From Streptomyces antnestii (GTDB lineage Bacteria; Actinomycetota; Actinomycetes; Streptomycetales; Streptomycetaceae): a stretch of 64,000 nt of DNA. Made by a program: the position numbers and the translations under genes. Positions 60,000-64,000 of this stretch are shown here, in pieces. The stretch spans positions 58,169-122,168 of the forward strand of contig NZ_RZYA01000027.1 of assembly GCF_004005495.1 (NCBI RefSeq), written 5' to 3'. Under the pieces are notes generated by a model. The model saw only the letters and a list, made by a program, of their open reading frames with translations. It had not been told where the DNA came from and made no database searches. The number at the start of each line of letters is the position of its first letter. Position 1 is the stretch's first letter.

Positions 60000-60590
60000 C
60001 TACCGCACCTCGTAGGGGAAGCGGGCGATCTCCGGCTCCCGCTCCGGCGTGAAGAACGTCTTGGCGCGCAGCAGCGCCTCCTCGTCCCCGAGTACGTCGC
60101 CGGGCTTGCTGCCGTTGCCGAACAGGACCCCGCCGAAGCGCATCCCCATGTACGCGGCCGAGTTGCGCAGCGTGCCGACGAGCGGGTCGGCGACGACCTG
60201 CTCCTCGTGCGCGAGCGCCGTCACGCCCCACAGGGTGCGGCCTTCGAGCGTGGCCTTGAAGTCGATACCGGGGGTGCGCAGCCAGCCCGACCAGTGGTCG
60301 AGGTAGCGCTTGGTGTGGCCCGAGACGGAGTACCAGTACAGCGGCGACGCGATGACGATGTCGGTGGCTTCGAGCGTCGCGTCGAGGAGCAGTGCCGTGT
60401 TGTCGCCGGACGGCCGCGTGTGGTCGCTGTCGTGGCGCAGGTCCTCGAAGTCGGGGAGCGGGTGCTCGGCGAGGCTGATCCAGCGCTGCTCGACGTCGGG
60501 GGAGAGCTGCTCGGCGGCCCTGCGGGCCAGGATCTCGGTGTTGCCTTCGCCGCGGCTGCTGCCGAGCAGGAAGAGGAACGTGCGGGACAT
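60000..60590 (-). CDS. NADPH-dependent FMN reductase / NAD(P)H dehydrogenase-like flavoprotein
   Basis: A 196-residue flavodoxin-fold protein. The FMN phosphate loop is LLGSSRGEGNTEIL, and ASPLYWYSVSGHTKRYLDHW is the family signature for the isoalloxazine contact. The ATG at 60590 is preceded by GGAGTG on the minus strand. Upstream is an inverted repeat (60626-60652), so it is probably controlled by a MarR/TetR-type regulator not present in the window. Confidence 0.9.
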   Translation of the reverse strand: MSRTFLFLLGSSRGEGNTEILARRAAEQLSPDVEQRWISLAEHPLPDFEDLRHDSDHTRPSGDNTALLLDATLEATDIVIASPLYWYSVSGHTKRYLDHWSGWLRTPGIDFKATLEGRTLWGVTALAHEEQVVADPLVGTLRNSAAYMGMRFGGVLFGNGSKPGDVLGDEEALLRAKTFFTPEREPEIARFPYEVR

Positions 60591-60625
60591 GGGGCACTCC
60601 AGAGTCGGTCGGTCGCACCGATTAT

Positions 60626-60653
60626 GTGCGCGTGCAGTTTATGCACACGCAAC
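60626..60653. promoter_or_regulatory. Inverted repeat upstream of FMN reductase gene
   Basis: GTGCGCGTGCA-GTTTA-TGCACACGCAA: arms pair over 10 of 11 positions, including one G-T. It lies 36 bases before the reductase start and overlaps its probable promoter. Confidence 0.55.
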
Positions 60654-60674
60654 TAAGTCCGTCCAGGCCCCGCC

Positions 60675-60757
60675 GTTCCACGGCCCTGCGGTCCATGCCC
60701 CTGCCGTTCCATGCCCCTGCCGTTCCATGCCCCCGCCGTTCCATGTCCCTGCCGTAG
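60675..60757. repeat. 16-bp tandem repeat
   Basis: TCCATG/TCCACG starts at 60677, 60692, 60708, 60724 and 60740 (15, 16, 16, 16), unit CCTGCCGTTCCATGCC. It lies between the reductase promoter and the 3' end of the VOC gene. Confidence 0.85.
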
Positions 60758-60789
60758 CTGTGAGGCACCCGGCGCCGCCCACAGGCCGC

Positions 60790-61239
60790 CTACTGCACGT
60801 CGAACTCGTTCCCCTCCGGGTCCGCCATCACCACCCACTCGCCCGACGGCTCCTTCACGCGGTGGATCACGCTCGCGCCGAGGCCCTCCAGGCGCGCGAC
60901 CTCGGCGTTCCTGCGGTCGCTGCCCGCGTGCAGGTCGATGTGCAGCCGGTTCTTGACGGTCTTGGGCTCGGGGACGCGCTGGAAGAGGATGCGCCGGCCG
61001 AGCCCCATCCCGCTCCGCTCCTCGACCGGGTCGTCGGGGTGCCGTACGGCCATCAGGTCACGCCACGCGAGGTGGCCGCGGAACTCCGTGGTCGCTTCCT
61101 CGGGGGCCGCGCCGAGTCCGAGCAGATGGGAGATCAGGGTGCTGTTGTCCTCGACCTCGTAGCCGAGCGCCTCGGCCCAGAAGGCGGCCTGGGCCTGCGG
61201 ATCGGCGGCGTCGAAGACGAGTTTCCAGTCCAGAGTCAT
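60790..61239 (-). CDS. VOC-family (glyoxalase-like) protein
   Basis: A 149-residue protein with two beta-alpha-beta-beta-beta units of the VOC fold: MTLDWKLVFDAADPQAQAAF at the start, KNRLHIDLHAGSDRR with a likely metal His, and WVVMADPEGNEFDV at the end (C-terminal Glu ligand). This is the Glyoxalase_6 pattern common in actinobacteria. The ATG at 61239 gives a normal length; 61275 would add 12 poorly conserved residues. Function is unknown. Confidence 0.88.
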   Translation of the reverse strand: MTLDWKLVFDAADPQAQAAFWAEALGYEVEDNSTLISHLLGLGAAPEEATTEFRGHLAWRDLMAVRHPDDPVEERSGMGLGRRILFQRVPEPKTVKNRLHIDLHAGSDRRNAEVARLEGLGASVIHRVKEPSGEWVVMADPEGNEFDVQ

Positions 61240-61296
61240 GCACCAGTCATAGGTGCCGTGCGAGTGGCGCGGCAACAGGAATGGGATGGTCCGGAG

Positions 61297-62274
61297 TCAG
61301 GCGGCCGGTTCCGGTTGCGATGCCTGCGGCTCCGCCTCCGTGGCTGCCGTCGCCCGAGCCTCCTGCTCGGCCAGCGCGATCCGCCCGCGCCGCGCCGTCC
61401 GCAGCGCGTCCCACGTCAGCAGGGTGAGCGCCAGCCACACGAGCGCGAAGCCCGCCCAGCGCTCGGGCGGCATGGCCTCGTGGAAGTACAGGATGCCGAG
61501 CAGGAACTGGAAGACGGGCGCCAGGTACTGGAGCAGTCCGAGGGTCGAAAGCGGGACGCGGATCGCGGCGGCGCCGAAGCAGACCAGGGGGAGCGCGGTG
61601 ACCACGCCCGTCGCCGCGAGCAGCGTGGCGTGGCCCGCGCCGTCGCCGAAAGTGGACTCGCCCTGTGCGCCGATCCACAGCAGGTAGGCGAGCGCGGGCA
61701 CGAACTGGATCGCCGTCTCGGCGGCGAGCGACTCCAGGCCGCCGAGGTTGACCTTCTTCTTCACCAGGCCGTAGGTGGCGAACGAGAAGGCGAGGATCAG
61801 GGAGATCCAGGGCGGCTGCCCGTATCCGAAGGCGAGGACGAGGACCGCGGCGAGGCCGACGCCGACCGCCGCCCACTGCACGGGCCGCAGCCGCTCGCCC
61901 AGGAGCAGGACGCCCATGGCGATGGTGACCAGCGGGTTGATGAAGTAGCCGAGCGACGCCTCGACCACGTGGCCGGCGTTCACGGCCCAGATGTAGACAC
62001 CCCAGTTGACCGTGATGACGGCCGCGGCGACGATGACCAGCCCGAGCCGGCGACGGTCGCGCAGCAGCTCGCCGGCCCAGGCCCAGCGCCGTACGAAGAG
62101 CAGGGCGACGCCGACGACGGCCAGCGACCACACCATGCGGTGGGCGAGGATCTCGCCGGCGCCCGCGGGCTTGAGCAGAGGCCAGAACAGGGGCACCAGG
62201 CCCCACATCCCATAGGCCGCGATGCCGTTCAACAGTCCCGTGCGCGCTTCGCTTCTCGACTGCCCAGCTTCCAC
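61297..62274 (-). CDS. rarD: RarD, EamA-family transporter
   Basis: A 325-residue transporter with ten helices in two EamA repeats. The opening TGLLNGIAAYGMWGLVPLFW and ILAHRMVWSLAVVG, plus NWGVYIWAVNAGHVVEASLGYFINPL, are typical of RarD. The GTG at 62274 is chosen because GGAGGAGGGG lies 2-10 bases upstream; an ATG at 62349 would add 25 residues without such support. A palindrome CCGTAT-N4-ATACGG near 62354-62369 is in the upstream region. Substrate unknown. Confidence 0.9.
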   Translation of the reverse strand: MEAGQSRSEARTGLLNGIAAYGMWGLVPLFWPLLKPAGAGEILAHRMVWSLAVVGVALLFVRRWAWAGELLRDRRRLGLVIVAAAVITVNWGVYIWAVNAGHVVEASLGYFINPLVTIAMGVLLLGERLRPVQWAAVGVGLAAVLVLAFGYGQPPWISLILAFSFATYGLVKKKVNLGGLESLAAETAIQFVPALAYLLWIGAQGESTFGDGAGHATLLAATGVVTALPLVCFGAAAIRVPLSTLGLLQYLAPVFQFLLGILYFHEAMPPERWAGFALVWLALTLLTWDALRTARRGRIALAEQEARATAATEAEPQASQPEPAA

Positions 62275-62408
62275 GGCCCCTCCTCCACCGAAACGGCCGC
62301 CCCACGACGGCCACCCATGAAGGTAGCGCCGAGGGGCACCAGCTGTCATGTCCGTATCCCTATACGGTCATGACACGGAGTTTGTGCTGGTGGGGGCCGT
62401 GAGCGCGG

Positions 62409-63266
62409 TCAGGCGAGCGCGGCCTTGATCGCGTCCGCGAGCGGGGTCGTGGGGCGCCCGGTCAGGCGGGCGAGGTCGCCGCCGGTGCCGGCGAGCAGGC
62501 CCTGCTCGATGGCGGTGTCGACGCCCACGAGGATGTCGGCGAAGGGCGCGGGCAGACCGGCGCCGAGCAGGATCTCCCGGTTCTGCTCCGGCGTGACGGC
62601 GTTGTACGCGATCGTCCGGCCCGTCTGCTCCGACAGCTCGGCGGCGTACTCGGCGAAGGACCAGGCGACGTCGCCGCTCAGCTCGTACACCTTGTTCTCG
62701 TGGCCCTCGCCGGTCAGGACGGCGACCGCGGCGGCGGCGTAGTCGGCGCGCGAGGCGGAGGCGACCCGGCCCTCGCCCGCGGAGGCGACGACGGCGCCGT
62801 GCTCCAGGACCGGGGCCAGGCGCTCGGTGTAGTTCTCGTGGTACCAGCCGTTGCGCAGGAACGTGTACGGCAGGCCGGAGTCGAGGATCGCCTGCTCGGT
62901 CACCTTGTGCTCGGCCGCGAGCTCGAAGTCGGCGTCGGGTCCGCCGAGCACGCCCGTGTACGCGAGCAGCGCGACGCCCGCGCCCTTGGCGGCGTCGACC
63001 ACGGCCCGGTGCTGCGGAACGCGCTGCCCGACCTCGCTGCCGGAGATCAGCAGGACCCGGTCCCCGGCGGCGAACGCCCCGGCCAGGGTCTCGGGCGCGC
63101 TGTAGTCGGCGACGCGCAGCTCGACGCCCCGGGCGGCGAGATCGGCGGCCTTCTCCTTGTCGCGGACGACGGCGGCGATGCGGTCCGCCGGGACACCGGC
63201 GGCGAAGAGGCCGTCGATGACAAGACGGCCGAGGTGTCCGGTGGCTCCGGTGACGACGATGCTCAT
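62409..63266 (-). CDS. NmrA/QorB-like NAD(P)H-dependent oxidoreductase
   Basis: A 285-residue atypical short-chain dehydrogenase. The Rossmann loop is VVTGATGHLGRLVI; DRVLLISGSEVGQRVPQHRAVVDAAK and YTGVLGG fit the QorB (NADPH:quinone reductase 2) group; LPYTFLRNGWYHENYT follows. The ATG at 63266 follows AGGAG by 9 bases. It is divergent from an HxlR-type regulator, an arrangement known for qorB-qorR. It may reduce quinones or quinone-like electrophiles. Confidence 0.9.
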   Translation of the reverse strand: MSIVVTGATGHLGRLVIDGLFAAGVPADRIAAVVRDKEKAADLAARGVELRVADYSAPETLAGAFAAGDRVLLISGSEVGQRVPQHRAVVDAAKGAGVALLAYTGVLGGPDADFELAAEHKVTEQAILDSGLPYTFLRNGWYHENYTERLAPVLEHGAVVASAGEGRVASASRADYAAAAVAVLTGEGHENKVYELSGDVAWSFAEYAAELSEQTGRTIAYNAVTPEQNREILLGAGLPAPFADILVGVDTAIEQGLLAGTGGDLARLTGRPTTPLADAIKAALA

Positions 63267-63357
63267 GTCTGAAATCTCCTCTGAGTGCGTATCCGCCACC
63301 GAGCCTAAGGGGAGCGCTAACTATTCGTAAGTACCCACTTTGAAGTAAGGTACGGGC
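63267..63357. promoter_or_regulatory. Divergent promoter region, QorB-like / HxlR genes
   Basis: GTAAGTACC (63327-63335) and GAAGTAAGGTAC (63342-63353) contain repeated AAGTA and GTACC/GGTAC arms. TAAGGT (63346-63351) is 6 bases before the HxlR ATG, a leaderless arrangement. HxlR dimers probably bind the repeats. Confidence 0.5.
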
Positions 63358-63729
63358 ATGGGAGTAAGCAGCAGGGTCGCCGGGGCCGAGGAGATGTGCC
63401 CGTACCGCCTCGTGCTCGAACACGTCACCAGCCGATGGGGCGTCCTCGTCCTGATCGCTCTCGAGGAGCGCTCCTACCGGTTCAGCGAACTGCGCCGCGA
63501 GATCGGCCGGGTCAGCGAGAAGATGCTGACGCAGACGCTCCAGACCCTGGAACGCGACGGCATGGTGCACCGGGACGCGAAGCCGGTGATCCCGCCACGC
63601 GTGGACTACTCACTGACGCCCTTGGGCCGCGAGGCGGCAGCACAGGTCCGCACACTGGCGACGTGGACGGAGCGCCGCATGGACGAGGTGGCACAAGCCC
63701 GCGTCAAATACGACGAAACCCGGCCCTGA
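63358..63729 (+). CDS. HxlR-family transcriptional regulator
   Basis: A 123-residue winged-helix regulator: CPYRLVLEHVTSRWGVLVLI, then YRFSELRREIGRVSEKMLTQTLQTLERDGMV with the recognition helix and the wing VDYSLTPLGREA. A single Cys14 precedes the motif, as in redox- or electrophile-sensing members (QorR, HypR, YodB). The start at 63358 is supported by a -10 box 6 bases upstream. It likely regulates the divergent QorB-like gene. Confidence 0.92.
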   Translation: MGVSSRVAGAEEMCPYRLVLEHVTSRWGVLVLIALEERSYRFSELRREIGRVSEKMLTQTLQTLERDGMVHRDAKPVIPPRVDYSLTPLGREAAAQVRTLATWTERRMDEVAQARVKYDETRP

Positions 63730-63750
63730 CACTCCAGGACCGGGCTCGAA

Positions 63751-63780
63751 CGCGCCCCTTAAGGGGCGCGGGGAACTGCG
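63751..63780. repeat. Dispersed Streptomyces palindrome, probable terminator
   Basis: CGCGCCCCTTAAGGGGCGCG (63751-63770) is a perfect 20-bp palindrome followed by GGGAACTGCG. This module recurs in Streptomyces intergenic spacers. It sits between the convergent HxlR and korB genes and could terminate both. Confidence 0.75.
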
Positions 63781-63812
63781 CGACCAGCCACGACGGACCC
63801 GCAGTCAAACGC

Positions 63813-64000
63813 CTACCCCACGACCGTCCACGTATCTCCCCCGGCCAGCAGAGCGCCAAGGTCACCCTTCCCGTTCTGTTCGATGGCCTCGTCGAGCTGG
63901 TCGGACATCTGGACGTCGTAGACGGGCCGCTCGGTGGAGCGGAAGACGCCGATCGGGGTCTGGTGCAGGGTGTGCGGGTCGGCCAGGCGCGAGAGCGCGA
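63813..64000 (-). CDS. korB: 2-oxoacid:ferredoxin oxidoreductase beta subunit (KorB), C-terminal end
   Basis: The last 62 codons of a gene read leftwards and cut by the window edge. The translation contains LADPHTLHQTPIGVFRSTER, then PVYDVQMSDQLDEAIEQNGK and ends GGDTWTVVG. This is the C-terminus of actinobacterial KorB, which forms 2-oxoglutarate:ferredoxin oxidoreductase with KorA. Convergent with the HxlR gene. Its thiamine-binding part is outside the window. Confidence 0.85.
   Translation of the reverse strand, partial: ALSRLADPHTLHQTPIGVFRSTERPVYDVQMSDQLDEAIEQNGKGDLGALLAGGDTWTVVG

Overview
This window is a piece of a high-GC actinomycete chromosome, almost certainly a Streptomyces. The pointers are very GC-rich codon third positions, frequent GTG starts, ATGA/GTGA overlaps between consecutive genes, the futalosine-type menaquinone genes, a fourteen-gene nuo operon, and gene content and order that I remember from the SCO4490-SCO4595 part of the S. 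coelicolor chromosome (from memory, not checked). No rRNA, tRNA, insertion sequence, prophage or CRISPR array is visible.

Layout. Positions 1-4106 hold menaquinone genes: the end of a UbiD-type decarboxylase, mqnP, a UbiX-type flavin prenyltransferase and mqnE, with an Lrp-type regulator and a 43-residue basic protein between them. Positions 4234-15936 are a mixed accessory stretch: a GNAT protein, a DUF4229 protein, a cation symporter behind a cysteine-rich leader peptide, a TetR regulator, a fadA2/fabG4/htdX-like fatty-acid block, an XRE regulator divergent from a drug exporter, a stripped-down STAND ATPase and a cold-shock gene. Positions 16274-26506 return to quinone biology: mqnA, a receptor-type Ser/Thr kinase, a lone prepilin peptidase, mqnC, a degenerate amidohydrolase-like protein, menG, a zinc-ribbon protein, a PASTA protein, a second GNAT protein and a geranylgeranyl-reductase-like flavoprotein that may saturate the menaquinone side chain. 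After a quinol-monooxygenase-like protein, a Tat-exported flavoprotein and a secreted NlpC/P60 hydrolase, the complete complex I operon nuoA-nuoN runs from 30408 to 46304. The remainder carries recQ, fumarylacetoacetase, a HAD phosphatase, a CocE-type hydrolase with a peptide transporter, a polyprenyl diphosphate synthase, a secreted-repeat lipoprotein, a LolA/MucB-like secreted protein, an ABC exporter, an FMN reductase, a VOC protein, RarD, a QorB-like/HxlR divergent pair and the last codons of a KorB-type 2-oxoacid:ferredoxin oxidoreductase.

How it works together. mqnA, mqnE, mqnC, mqnP, the UbiD/UbiX pair, menG, a long-chain polyprenyl synthase and a side-chain reductase make menaquinone. 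NuoA-N reduces it with electrons from NADH. A Rex/CRP-type palindrome sits upstream of nuoA. mqnB and mqnD are not here.

The least explained signals are: short tandem repeats that begin inside the last codons of several genes and copy the stop codon into the downstream spacer (7611, 11391, 21363, 22750, 55720 and 57991); a cysteine-coding leader peptide in front of a DAACS-family symporter, suggesting cysteine-controlled cystine uptake; a catalytically dead amidohydrolase relative inside the menaquinone cluster; and a duplicated ribosome-binding site and start region on the drug exporter gene.
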